64,000 nucleotides of DNA from Sphaerisporangium rubeum (GCF_014207705.1 NZ_JACHIU010000001.1:5572501-5636500), one strand, 5' to 3'. Counted from the stretch's first letter, positions 1-6,960 are shown. Program-made: numbers and translations. Notes: generated by a model from the letters alone, not told the origin.

Positions 1-1660
1 CGACGTTGGCCGACACGCCGGTGGGGAGGCTGTCTTTGTCGGGGCGCTGGGTGGCCAGCAGCAGGATCACGCCCAGGGCGCGGCCTCGCTTGATGATGGC
101 GGTGGCCAGGTCCCCGGCTTCCTTGCCGTACTCGGGGTGGGAGAACAGCTCTTGGCATTCGTCGACGGCGAACACCAGCGGGTGCAGGCCAAGCGATCGC
201 TTAGCCGCGAGTTGAGGGGTGACCTTGTTCTCGGGGCAGATGTCGCGAGGCAGGTTCGAGATCGTTTTGGCGCGGCGTTCCAGGTCCTTGTAGACCTCCC
301 GCAAGCTGAGCAGGCAGGCATAGATGGTGTCGTCGTCGGGGCCGGAACCGTAGTGGTGGGCAACCGACTCGAACACCGACAGGTCACCTGATCCCTTGAG
401 TTCGAACAGCCGCAGTTCGGCGGTGGGGTCGAGGGCGGCGGCCAGCAGCAGCACGCGCAGGGCGAAGGTCTTGCCGGCGCCGGGCATCGCGCCGATCAAC
501 ACGTTCGCGTACATCAGGGGGATGGTGACCGGGCGCATGCGCTGGTCGTGGCCGAACACCACCGGCTTGAACAGGTCGGCGGTGCCGGTCCGGGCCAGCG
601 GCCAGGCCGGGGCCTTGGCCGATGACATGTCCTGGTCTCCGACCCATAGCACCAGCCGTCCGGCGTGCTGCCCGGGGGCCGATTCTGGCCATACGCAGCC
701 GAGGGGGCGGCGCAGGCCGGAGGCGAGCCGGTCACGGCGTTCCATGATGTCGGTCACGGTGACGCCGAGCGGCAGGTCCACATCGGCGCGCCAGCCGGGG
801 CCGTCACGGGTGATCGGTGCGGGGAAACCGATGCCGCGTCCGCCTTTGCCGGTCGCCTTGTTGATCTCGGCGATACCGAGCGCGGCCAGGGCATCGATCA
901 CGACGGTCGAGGTCAGCCGTTCCACCTTCGTGGCCACCACGGCGCGGTCGATGAGCGGCCGGTCCGCCGGCGCGCCGAGCATGCCCAGCAGGGCCACCAG
1001 CGCGGCCACCGCGCCCCATTGGGCCGACGTCGGGGCGGCGGTGGCCAGCAGCAAAGACGAGATGCCGAACACGATCGCGGCCAGGATCGCCACCGGCAGG
1101 CGAAGCCGCACCCGGGCATCGCGCTGCCGCGACAACTTCAGGTAGGACTCAGGGTCTTCCCTGCGCACTGCCGCCAGCCGTATCGGCTCGCCCTCCAGAT
1201 CGAAAGTCCAGCGGACAAAGCTGGCGACGGTGCGGGCCAGGCCACGCGGGGACCGGGCGGCCAGCCGTCCGGCATACAGCGGGGAGCGCGCGGCGTGGTA
1301 GCCGGTCACGTGCAGGTAGTGGCCACCGGCCCATGCCAGGGTGTCCACCGCTTCGGCACGGGAACGCAGCCACATCGGGACGATCGCCCGGCGCGCCTTG
1401 ACCTTGTCAGCCAGCTCGGCACGCCAGTCACGGCCATCGGTGCCGGGCGGGTCAACACGCGGCGCCGGGCCGTCGCTGTCCTCCTGGCCCTGGTCCGCGG
1501 CGGGCGCGGCGGGTGGGTAGGGGTGGCGTCCGGCGCGGGCGGTCTCGATCGAGACGACCTCAGCGCCGGGGCCGTCGTCGGTCCGGTCCATCGCGGTGTT
1601 GTCGGGGAACAGGTCCCGATCTGGTGCGGGTCGGTCGCCAGGCTGGTTGGGCGGGGTCAT
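1..1660 (-). CDS. FtsK/SpoIIIE-type conjugal DNA translocase (TraB/TraSA-like), partial at left edge
   Basis: This is the motor protein that moves double-stranded AICE DNA between mycelia. Reading leftward from the ATG at 1660 gives 553 codons without a stop, so the C-terminus is outside the window. An N-terminal region of about 180 residues leads into a hydrophobic double segment (roughly residues 180-225). An FtsK-type P-loop ATPase follows: Walker A GAMPGAGKT at about residues 390-398 and a Walker B-like FAVDECQEL near residue 497, then LLATQRPD. The ATG overlaps the stop of the 46-codon ORF upstream (ATGA), and a GAGGTG ribosome site lies 8 bases before it. Family assignment is secure from the P-loop context and the neighbouring Spd-like genes. 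Calling it TraB-like rather than chromosomal FtsK rests on the element context. Confidence 0.9.
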   Translation of the reverse strand, partial: MTPPNQPGDRPAPDRDLFPDNTAMDRTDDGPGAEVVSIETARAGRHPYPPAAPAADQGQEDSDGPAPRVDPPGTDGRDWRAELADKVKARRAIVPMWLRSRAEAVDTLAWAGGHYLHVTGYHAARSPLYAGRLAARSPRGLARTVASFVRWTFDLEGEPIRLAAVRREDPESYLKLSRQRDARVRLRLPVAILAAIVFGISSLLLATAAPTSAQWGAVAALVALLGMLGAPADRPLIDRAVVATKVERLTSTVVIDALAALGIAEINKATGKGGRGIGFPAPITRDGPGWRADVDLPLGVTVTDIMERRDRLASGLRRPLGCVWPESAPGQHAGRLVLWVGDQDMSSAKAPAWPLARTGTADLFKPVVFGHDQRMRPVTIPLMYANVLIGAMPGAGKTFALRVLLLAAALDPTAELRLFELKGSGDLSVFESVAHHYGSGPDDDTIYACLLSLREVYKDLERRAKTISNLPRDICPENKVTPQLAAKRSLGLHPLVFAVDECQELFSHPEYGKEAGDLATAIIKRGRALGVILLLATQRPDKDSLPTGVSANV

Positions 1661-1797
1661 GATGGGGTCACCTCGTACGTGTTGAAGCGGGCGGGGTGGC
1701 GGGGCGCGGCCGTTGTCTTGGCGGATGGGGCCGCGTCCCGCGTCGTTGCGGGGATGGTGAGGGGCATGGCGGTGGGGGTGATGCGCAGGCCCGTCAC
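1657..1797 (-). CDS. Small ORF of 46 aa coupled between spdB-like and tra genes
   Basis: A GTG-initiated frame overlaps the stop of the upstream membrane-protein gene by GTGA and overlaps the tra start by ATGA, which is the arrangement of a translationally coupled small gene. The product is Ala/Thr/Pro-rich and has no recognisable domain. A strong hairpin (1701-1739) lies inside it, so the coding reading is uncertain. The segment could instead be an untranslated leader in which translation reinitiates. I see no homology that would decide. Confidence 0.4.
   Translation of the reverse strand: MTGLRITPTAMPLTIPATTRDAAPSAKTTAAPRHPARFNTYEVTPS
1701..1739 (-). promoter_or_regulatory. Hairpin with conserved 17-nt loop, copy 2
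   Basis: An 11-bp stem (1701-1711 with 1729-1739, one G-T wobble) encloses a 17-base loop that contains GTCTTGGCGGATG on the + strand. The same 13-base string occupies the same loop position in a second hairpin at 6027-6063. In the transcribed direction (minus) the hairpin ends 41 bases before the tra start codon. No T-run follows, so it does not look like a simple terminator. An RNA-level control element is my inference. Confidence 0.6.
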
Positions 1798-2774
1798 GCC
1801 ATCCCCTCGGCCAGCAGGGCGTCACGGACGGCGCGGGCGTCGTCCATCCCGCACCTGAGAACCTGTCGAAGCTTGTAGGCGCTCGGGGTCGCGGGCAGCT
1901 CTCCGGCGGTGATGAGTGCCCGTGCCCGCTGCACCAAAGCGGGCATCTCGATCACGGACGGCCACGCCGTGTCGGTCGCGGGTGGCCTTACCGGATCATG
2001 GGTGTTTTCGCCGTACGTAAGGCCGGTAAGCCTGTCGTCGGTGCCGTGGTGCAGGTCGGTGAACGCGGCCAGGATGATGGGCAGGGCGGTCACGACGGCA
2101 ACGGCGACGATCGGCCCCAGCACGTGCAGCACCAGCCGGGAAAGGCTGAACTCCTCGGCGACCCAGGGCAGGTAGGGCCAGGCGTTCATGCCCAGGGTGA
2201 GCGCCAGGAACAGCCACTCGATCCGCACCAGCGTCCGGGAGGCGATGGGCTGGCCACGGGTGGCCAGGTAGGCGCGGGAGCCGACCACCACCAGCAACGC
2301 CAGGGACATGAACGGTTCCACCAGCCAGGCGAACACCCACGACGGCGACCACGCGCCGGCGCCGTCGGCGGCGAAGTGCTGGACACCCGCGGTGGACCAG
2401 GCCAGCGCCAAAGTGAGCGACACCATGGCCGCGCACACCACCACGCGGCGCATGCGGGCGGCCTGCCAGGCGCGCATGGCCGGGTCCTGCCCCAGCGCGT
2501 GCAGCCGGGCGGCCTCGTGCGCGGCGCGGCGCCGCTTGCGCACCTTGGGCGTGTCCAGCAGAAGCGGCGCGTCGTCGCTTTGAAGCCGGGCGAGCTGGTG
2601 GGCTTCGGCGACCTCGGCGCGCAACCGCTGGACGCGCCGGGTCTCCCGCGTCGCGCCGGCCGGGCTGGTGGCCGAGGGGGCGGGGGTGTTGACGGCGAGG
2701 TGGTGTTCCAGGTCGGCCAGGCCGCGCGCGATGTCCTCGGGTGTCGGCTCAGGGGCCGGGGTCGCGGTGGTCAC
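1794..2774 (-). CDS. SpdB-like integral membrane protein with C-terminal HTH-like segment
   Basis: This 326-aa protein has about 150 polar N-terminal residues, then four hydrophobic segments (starting VVCAAMVSLTLALAW, FMSLALLVVVGSRAY, EWLFLALTLGMNAW and VLGPIVAVAVVTALP), and a soluble tail with an HTH-like stretch, PSAYKLRQVLRCGMDD. AICE and Streptomyces plasmid spread (Spd) proteins are membrane proteins encoded beside TraB that help intramycelial movement. Position, topology and the tail fit that role, but the sequence match is by pattern only. The GTG start at 2774 overlaps the stop of the upstream zinc-protein gene (GTGA). The longer in-frame extension to 3098 was rejected because it overruns that gene. 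Confidence 0.75.
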   Translation of the reverse strand: MTTATPAPEPTPEDIARGLADLEHHLAVNTPAPSATSPAGATRETRRVQRLRAEVAEAHQLARLQSDDAPLLLDTPKVRKRRRAAHEAARLHALGQDPAMRAWQAARMRRVVVCAAMVSLTLALAWSTAGVQHFAADGAGAWSPSWVFAWLVEPFMSLALLVVVGSRAYLATRGQPIASRTLVRIEWLFLALTLGMNAWPYLPWVAEEFSLSRLVLHVLGPIVAVAVVTALPIILAAFTDLHHGTDDRLTGLTYGENTHDPVRPPATDTAWPSVIEMPALVQRARALITAGELPATPSAYKLRQVLRCGMDDARAVRDALLAEGMA

Positions 2775-3163
2775 GCGGCGCTCCTTTCGGTGTGGTCGGC
2801 GCAGTCCAGGCAGGTGCCGAGGTGGCGGGGCAGGACGTAACCGGCGTCGGTCTTGCAGTCCGGGCAGGTGCGGCGGGCGGCGTTGGCCTTGGCCAGCGCT
2901 TCGAGCTGAGCGGCGGTCGGGGTGCGCTTGGGCAGCGACAGCCGTACGTCGTACAGGTAGGCCACACGCACCCCACCGGGGGCGCGGTACCGGCCAGAGC
3001 GCCACAACACCTGTGCCTGTACCTGCTGGCCACCGGGCCGACGCCCAGCAGCGGCAAGCTGGCGCATGGTCATCAGGTGCGGCGGGGCCATCCGCCACGG
3101 CCAGGTGGGGATGCCGTACCGGGAGCCGGTGGGGTCGAAGAACGCGGCGCGGAACCGGCTCAT
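2771..3163 (-). CDS. RRQRL-motif zinc-binding protein
   Basis: The 130-aa product starts with an FFDPTGSRYGIPTWPW-type segment, followed by MRQLAAAGRRPGGQ and a WR...VRVAYLY core. This is the signature order of the small RRQRL zinc-binding proteins found on Streptomyces and related AICEs. The C-terminus has a paired Cys motif, CPDC then CLDC about 18 residues later, that would bind one zinc ion. Biochemical function is unknown. The ATG at 3163 overlaps the stop of the Nudix-RapZ gene, and its own stop overlaps the SpdB-like GTG, so it lies in the middle of a coupled transfer operon. Confidence 0.8.
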   Translation of the reverse strand: MSRFRAAFFDPTGSRYGIPTWPWRMAPPHLMTMRQLAAAGRRPGGQQVQAQVLWRSGRYRAPGGVRVAYLYDVRLSLPKRTPTAAQLEALAKANAARRTCPDCKTDAGYVLPRHLGTCLDCADHTERSAA

Positions 3164-4251
3164 CGGTGCTGTCCCTTCGACAGCACGGGCTTGGCGACGT
3201 CGCGGTGTTCCACCGCGGCGCCGATGCCCATGCCTTCCAGCCGGGCGGCCAGGGCGACGGCCAGGGCCACCGAACGGTGACGGCCCCCCACGCAGCCGAT
3301 GGCGACGGTCACCGCGTCTTTGGTGGGCGTGCCGGGCAGCATGCCGGCCACCAGCACGGCCAGGCCGCGGATGTTCTCGGTGGCGCCGGGTGTGGCCATG
3401 ACGTGCGCGGCAACGGCTTCATCGAGCCCGGTCCGGTAGCGCATCGACGGGTCGTGGTGCGGGTTGCGCAGTGAGCGGCGCACGTCGAGGGTGATGTCCG
3501 CCACCGGCGGCGCGGCGTGGCCGTAGCCGAAAGAGACGATGGTGATCTCGGCGGGGACGGCCGGGGCGGGGACGGGCCGGTCGAGGACATCGCGCAGCAG
3601 GTCCACGTGTGCGGGGAACACGACCCCTACGGCGTCGCCGTAGACGTCGGCCAGGTGCCGCGTCAGGCCGGTGTAGCTGTCGGCGCGCACCCATGCGGCG
3701 CGGGCGGCGTCGTCGGCCCCCACCACCGCAGGCAGGTTGCTGGGGGCAACGCTCCCCAGGTCACACAGGGCGGGCACGGTCACCATCCATGCCTCATCGG
3801 AGGCGCGGGGGTCGGGGACGTACCGGGCCGGGAGGGGCTGGAAGTTCCCGCCGGTGCCCAGGAACAGGCCCGTCTCCTCGCCCAGCTCCCGGACCGCGGC
3901 GTCGGCCGGGTCCTCGCCGGGGTCCACCGTGCCGCCCGGCAGCGCCCAGCCGTGGCCGTCGCCACGCTGCACCATGACCAGCCACCGATACCCGTGCTCG
4001 TCGGTGGCGGTCACGATGGCGTCCGCGCAGACCTGCTCTCCCCAGTGGCCCAGCTCGTTGCGGCCGTAGCGGATGCCGGTCGGCGCGTGCGGGTTGACCG
4101 GGCGGCCGTCCACCACGGCGAAGGGGATCACGGCGGCGGCCTGACGGGGAGCCCAGTCAATGCGGGCCGGGTCGGTCTGCGGGTCGGCCCAGCCGTCGCG
4201 GACACCGATGGTCAACACGTCGGGGTGGGTGTACTCGATGTTGCTGGTCAT
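3160..4251 (-). CDS. Nudix hydrolase fused to RapZ C-terminal-like domain
   Basis: A 363-aa protein. Residues 107-129 form a complete Nudix box (G x5 E x7 REUxEExGU, with E113, R121, E122, E125 and E126 all present), indicating hydrolysis of a nucleoside-diphosphate-linked substrate. Residues about 236-355 match the RapZ C-terminal domain: SFGYGH, DVRRSLRNPHHD, AIGCVGGRHRSVALA and a terminal HRDV. In enterobacteria that domain senses glucosamine-6-phosphate. AICEs often carry a Nudix gene, which has been linked to control of element replication. The ATG at 4251 was chosen because AAGGGAG lies just upstream. The in-frame ATG at 4269 would overlap that ribosome site. The substrate is unknown. 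Confidence 0.85.
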   Translation of the reverse strand: MTSNIEYTHPDVLTIGVRDGWADPQTDPARIDWAPRQAAAVIPFAVVDGRPVNPHAPTGIRYGRNELGHWGEQVCADAIVTATDEHGYRWLVMVQRGDGHGWALPGGTVDPGEDPADAAVRELGEETGLFLGTGGNFQPLPARYVPDPRASDEAWMVTVPALCDLGSVAPSNLPAVVGADDAARAAWVRADSYTGLTRHLADVYGDAVGVVFPAHVDLLRDVLDRPVPAPAVPAEITIVSFGYGHAAPPVADITLDVRRSLRNPHHDPSMRYRTGLDEAVAAHVMATPGATENIRGLAVLVAGMLPGTPTKDAVTVAIGCVGGRHRSVALAVALAARLEGMGIGAAVEHRDVAKPVLSKGQHR

Positions 4252-4265
4252 GGTGTGCTCTCCCT

Positions 4266-5168
4266 TCACCGGTCGCCGTAGGGGCGGCGGGCGCGGCGCG
4301 GACGGGCGGTGGTGGCCGGCGGGCGCGGGGTACGCACGTCACCGGAGACGGAGCGGGCGTCCACCGACAGGGCGCCGGAGGCAGCCAGCTCGGCGGGGGC
4401 GTTGACGGTGATGTCGCCGGAGGTGGCCGAAGCGGTCAGGTGGCCGGCGTCGGTGGCGTAAGCGGTGATGTCACCCGACACGCTGGTCAGCCGTCCCGAT
4501 CCGCCGAAGTCGGCGATGTGGATGTCACCGGAGGTGGTCGAGGCGGTGACGGTCTCGGTACGGCCCAGCCGGACATCTCCCGAAACGGTCCGCACGGTGG
4601 CCTGATCGGGGCACTCGGCGCGGACGTCGCCGGAGGTGGTCCGGGCGGTCAGCTTGCCGCAGCCGCCCACGTCCAAGTCACCCGATACCGAGGCGAAGTC
4701 CACCCACTCCAGCTCACCACGCGCTGTCACCGGGGCGGACTTGGTCCGGATACGCAGGGCCGAACCGTGCGGCAGCCGGATCTCGGCACGCACGCCGGGC
4801 GTGACGTTCATACCGGAGATCGGCTGCCCGTTGATCACGCTGCCGGAGATGTGGACGCTCCCGCCGGAGACGATCACCCCACAGTTGATGTTGTTGGCGA
4901 CGATCGTGCGGCCACCGTTGCCGGTCACGATGGTCACGCCGGGCTGGTCGAGGGTGGGCACATTGACGGTGACCACGCGGGCCTCAGCGGCGAGCGTGGC
5001 GCCGGTCAGGGCCGTGTTACCAGGGCCGTCTACGGGGCCGGTCAGGGTGATCTCGGCGCGGTCGGTGCCGCAGACGTTCACGCTGATCTGGCCGTGCGGC
5101 ATGGTCAGGTCGAATACGACGGGGCCGGGCATCGGGGCGGACAGGGTCCGCGTGCTGATGTTGGTCAT
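4266..5168 (-). CDS. DUF4097-family beta-repeat protein
   Basis: The 300-aa product has at least six repeats of a TxSGD(V/I) motif in its second half (for example RTTSGDVRAE, RTVSGDVRLG, STTSGDIHIA, ATSGDITV), each about 18-20 residues apart. That is the pattern of a right-handed beta-helix of the DUF4097/LiaG-type putative adhesin family. The N-terminus is not a signal peptide, and no membrane segment is visible, so the protein is probably cytoplasmic despite the adhesin label. It lies within the leftward AICE operon, 14 bases before the Nudix start. Its role is unknown. The Arg/Pro-rich last 30 residues are probably disordered. Confidence 0.75.
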   Translation of the reverse strand: MTNISTRTLSAPMPGPVVFDLTMPHGQISVNVCGTDRAEITLTGPVDGPGNTALTGATLAAEARVVTVNVPTLDQPGVTIVTGNGGRTIVANNINCGVIVSGGSVHISGSVINGQPISGMNVTPGVRAEIRLPHGSALRIRTKSAPVTARGELEWVDFASVSGDLDVGGCGKLTARTTSGDVRAECPDQATVRTVSGDVRLGRTETVTASTTSGDIHIADFGGSGRLTSVSGDITAYATDAGHLTASATSGDITVNAPAELAASGALSVDARSVSGDVRTPRPPATTARPRRARRPYGDR

Positions 5169-5194
5169 GATGGCTGCGGGTCCTTTGCGCCTGG

Positions 5195-5365
5195 TCAGAT
5201 GCCGGACTGGGAACGGGTGAGGGTGCGGCAGGCGGGGCAACGGTGCACGTGCCGGGCGCCGTGGGAGCCGCAGATTTCCACCTGGGCACCCTGCACCTGG
5301 CAACGCGGGCAACCGGTCGCGGTGCCGTGCTCGTGCTCGCACTCGATGCACTGAAAGCGGCTCAT
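5195..5365 (-). CDS. Small zinc-ribbon protein, 56 aa
   Basis: Starting at the ATG at 5365 the product is 56 aa and Cys/His-rich: CIEC, CPRC, a single C near the middle and CPAC. This gives two possible four-Cys zinc sites. The start overlaps the stop of the preceding 48-aa ORF by one base (TGATG), which suggests coupling. An upstream in-frame ATG at 5383 would extend into that gene, so it was not chosen. Function unknown. Runs of tiny Cys-rich proteins like this one are a feature of AICE regulatory ends. Confidence 0.6.
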   Translation of the reverse strand: MSRFQCIECEHEHGTATGCPRCQVQGAQVEICGSHGARHVHRCPACRTLTRSQSGI

Positions 5366-5511
5366 CAGCGGCCACCCCCGCACGGCACCAGCACGGCCAC
5401 CTGGGCGCAGTCGGCGCAGCCATGGGCCGAACCCAGGCCATGCACCGCACAGCGCGGGGTGTCCTCATGCCGGTGGATGCCGTTGCACAGCGGGCACTGA
5501 TAACGGCCCAA
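5365..5511 (-). CDS. Small Cys-rich protein, 48 aa, TTG start
   Basis: A TTG-initiated frame of 48 aa starts one base after the whiB stop. Its Cys pattern is CPLC, a lone C, then CADC and a final C, with several His residues between, suggesting a zinc finger. It ends TGATG into the next zinc-ribbon gene. The TTG start is chosen because no ATG or GTG lies between the whiB stop and the first CxxC. Initiation probably depends on coupling to whiB. Too short for a family assignment. Confidence 0.5.
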   Translation of the reverse strand: MGRYQCPLCNGIHRHEDTPRCAVHGLGSAHGCADCAQVAVLVPCGGGR

Positions 5512-5512
5512 C

Positions 5513-5869
5513 TCAGGCCACCCCCGCCCGGTCCTGCGTCGAGCCGAAGATGTCCAGCCGTTCGGCCAGGTCGGACAGTTCAGCGGCGGTGAAACCGGCC
5601 CACACACCGGTCTCCGGACGGATGCGCAGCGCGCGGCGCAGGCACGCGACCCTGGCCGGGCACTCGCCGCACACCTCCCTGGCCACCTGCTCACGCGCGG
5701 CCTGCTCATCGGCGGACTCGCCGGTGAAGGCGTCCGGGCCGGTGTGCAGCTCGGGGTCAAACCCGCACAGCGCCCCCTCGGCCAGCTCCGCCGGCATGTC
5801 GCCGGTGAGCAGATCGAACAGCCGCAACGCGGGATGGACGGTGACCAGACGCAGGGCGGGGGCGTTCAT
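5513..5869 (-). CDS. WhiB-family iron-sulfur transcriptional regulator
   Basis: The 118-aa product carries the WhiB signature: an isolated Cys (ALCGFDPELH), then C-x2-C-x5-C in EVCGECPARVACLRRAL, then the TGVWAGF turn. A basic C-terminal stretch would contact DNA or the sigma factor. These four Cys ligate a [4Fe-4S] cluster in the family. The ATG at 5869 overlaps the stop of the preceding 43-aa gene (ATGA), and a longer N-terminal extension to 5932 was rejected. WhiB-like genes are common in actinobacterial mobile elements, where they probably tune transfer-gene expression. The target promoters here are unknown. Confidence 0.88.
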   Translation of the reverse strand: MNAPALRLVTVHPALRLFDLLTGDMPAELAEGALCGFDPELHTGPDAFTGESADEQAAREQVAREVCGECPARVACLRRALRIRPETGVWAGFTAAELSDLAERLDIFGSTQDRAGVA

Positions 5870-5997
5870 CGGCCATGACCGCACTGGCCGGTGCCCTCGC
5901 ACACGCCGCACTGCTGGGTGGAGGTCATCCAACCCTCACCGCCGCAGCAGTGACAGGGGTCCCGGAACACATTGGCCGGGAACATCAGGTGGGACAT
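5866..5997 (-). CDS. Tiny Cys-rich zinc-finger-like protein, 43 aa
   Basis: ATG at 5997 preceded by AAAGGAG. The 43-aa product contains CHCCGGEGW and CGVCEGTGQCGHG, a CxxCxGxG-like pair reminiscent of DnaJ-type zinc fingers. Its stop overlaps the whiB start by ATGA. It is the first gene after the conserved-loop hairpin at 6027-6063. Function unknown. The good ribosome site and the coupling support a real gene. Confidence 0.6.
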   Translation of the reverse strand: MSHLMFPANVFRDPCHCCGGEGWMTSTQQCGVCEGTGQCGHGR

Positions 5998-6026
5998 GAT
6001 GGTGTAGCTCCTTTGATGGGGAGTGA

Positions 6027-6063
6027 GGGGCGGCCCGGAGTCTTGGCGGATGAGGGCCGCCCC
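6027..6063 (-). promoter_or_regulatory. Hairpin with conserved 17-nt loop, copy 1
   Basis: A perfect 10-bp inverted repeat (6027-6036 and 6054-6063) surrounds a 17-base loop holding GTCTTGGCGGATG on the + strand, the same string and loop size as the hairpin at 1701-1739. On the transcribed strand it ends 30 bases before the start codon at 5997, just ahead of the AAAGGAG ribosome site. There is no following T-run. It may be an attenuator, a protein-binding RNA or a DNA recognition site. Confidence 0.65.
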
Positions 6064-6073
6064 GTCTTCGTGA

Positions 6074-6241
6074 TCAGCCGAGTCCGTTGAAGAACGTGGT
6101 CATGGCGTCCATAAACCCCATGAGCGCGTGGAAGCCGGTGGTGACGGCGACCGCGGCGCCCTTGGGATCGCGAACCATGTAGAGAACTGCGAACACGGCG
6201 AAGATCGTGGGCAGGATGCGGCGAGGTTTGACAGGAAGCAC
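6074..6241 (-). CDS. Small membrane protein, 55 aa
   Basis: GTG start at 6241 with an AAGGAG site five bases upstream. The 55-aa product has a basic N-terminus (VKPRR), one membrane segment (ILPTIFAVFAVLYMV) and an Ala-rich tail with FHALMGFMDAM. It is the first gene of the leftward operon and lies about 40 bases after the predicted promoter. Similar one-span proteins occur at the head of AICE operons. No biochemical role can be assigned. Confidence 0.6.
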   Translation of the reverse strand: MLPVKPRRILPTIFAVFAVLYMVRDPKGAAVAVTTGFHALMGFMDAMTTFFNGLG

Positions 6242-6263
6242 AGTGACTCCTTGAGGAGAATCG

Positions 6264-6347
6264 CCTTAAGTCAGTCTCGCTGACTCATGACAGTAGGGCA
6301 ACGGGTGGGCAGCGTCAACCCACTGGCTTAAGTCGGTTGGGTACGCT
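6264..6347. promoter_or_regulatory. Divergent promoter/operator between AICE operon and gntR
   Basis: On the minus strand a -35 TTGACG (6318-6313) and -10 TACTGT (6295-6290) are 17 bases apart and would drive the leftward operon. On the plus strand TACGCT at 6342-6347 lies six bases before the gntR GTG, consistent with a leaderless transcript. Two direct copies of CTTAAGTC (6264-6271 and 6327-6334) flank the leftward promoter, and an inverted repeat GTCAG-n5-CTGAC covers 6270-6284. These are likely repressor sites for the GntR protein encoded alongside. Confidence 0.6.
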
Positions 6348-6353
6348 TGCGGC

Positions 6354-6737
6354 GTGCCAGATAAAGCCGGGGCAGATGAGCAGAAGGTCCACGCGAGCCG
6401 CAGACTGGCGGCCGTCATTCGAGCGGATATCGAGAGCGGGAGGCTGAGGGCGGGCGCTCGGATTCCGTCCTACCGGACGCTCGCCGAGCTACACGGGGTT
6501 GCGCACAACACGGCACAGGCGGCCGTCCGCATGCTCCAGTCGGAAGGGCTGGTCACCATCCGTGCCGCGAGCGGCGCCTACGTGCGGGATCGGACGGAAG
6601 AACCTCTGACCAGCACACCTGGGCAGCTTCGCGAAGAACTGACGGAGGTCCGAGACCAGCTCAAAGAGGTCCGTAAGACGTTGGCCGCGACAGAAGAGGC
6701 AGTTTCCAGCCTTTTGGACCGACTTACGCTTAATTGA
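6354..6737 (+). CDS. GntR-family repressor (KorSA-like) with C-terminal coiled coil
   Basis: The 127-aa protein has a GntR winged helix-turn-helix at about residues 10-80 (IRADIESGRLRAGARIPSYR, then the LAELHGVAHNTAQAAVRML helix pair and a VTIRAASGAYV wing). A heptad-rich tail, QLREELTEVRDQLKEVRK, should form a dimerising coiled coil. There is no effector domain, so it resembles the short KorSA-type repressors that silence AICE transfer and replication genes. It is divergent from the transfer operon, with repeats between them. Start GTG at 6354, probably leaderless. The 3' end is overlapped by an antisense frame that has its own perfect ribosome site. Confidence 0.85.
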   Translation: MPDKAGADEQKVHASRRLAAVIRADIESGRLRAGARIPSYRTLAELHGVAHNTAQAAVRMLQSEGLVTIRAASGAYVRDRTEEPLTSTPGQLREELTEVRDQLKEVRKTLAATEEAVSSLLDRLTLN

Positions 6738-6803
6738 CGGCTTTCCGTCGTTTCTCCGTACAGCCGGGGCCGTGCTGATGAGGCACCGTTCCTTTCCGGT
6801 CAT
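6489..6803 (-). CDS. Possible small gene antisense to gntR 3' end, 104 aa
   Basis: An ATG at 6803 is preceded by AAAGGAGGTGA seven bases upstream, essentially a full anti-16S match and the best ribosome site in the element. The frame runs 104 codons, mostly antisense to gntR. The product is basic with a few Cys residues and shows no domain I recognise. Because it overlaps a secure gene on the other strand, the coding case rests only on the ribosome site. The segment may be a remnant, or only the first few dozen codons may matter. Confidence 0.25.
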   Translation of the reverse strand: MTGKERCLISTAPAVRRNDGKPSIKRKSVQKAGNCLFCRGQRLTDLFELVSDLRQFFAKLPRCAGQRFFRPIPHVGAARGTDGDQPFRLEHADGRLCRVVRNPV

Positions 6804-6960
6804 ATCGTCACCTCCTTTCGCAGTTATCGACTTGGGTCATGCCAGCCCGTTAGGTTGGACATCTCCCATGGTGCTCGGTGCTGGCCATCAGCAAAAGGGT
6901 TCTCAAGCCGACACGGGGAGCGTCGGTAACAGCGGCATCTGCTAGGAAGGTGCGAAGCCC

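Noticed and set aside
665-1858. 397-codon + strand frame opposite the tra gene
   Set aside because: Antisense to a secure FtsK-type coding region; low-complexity product.
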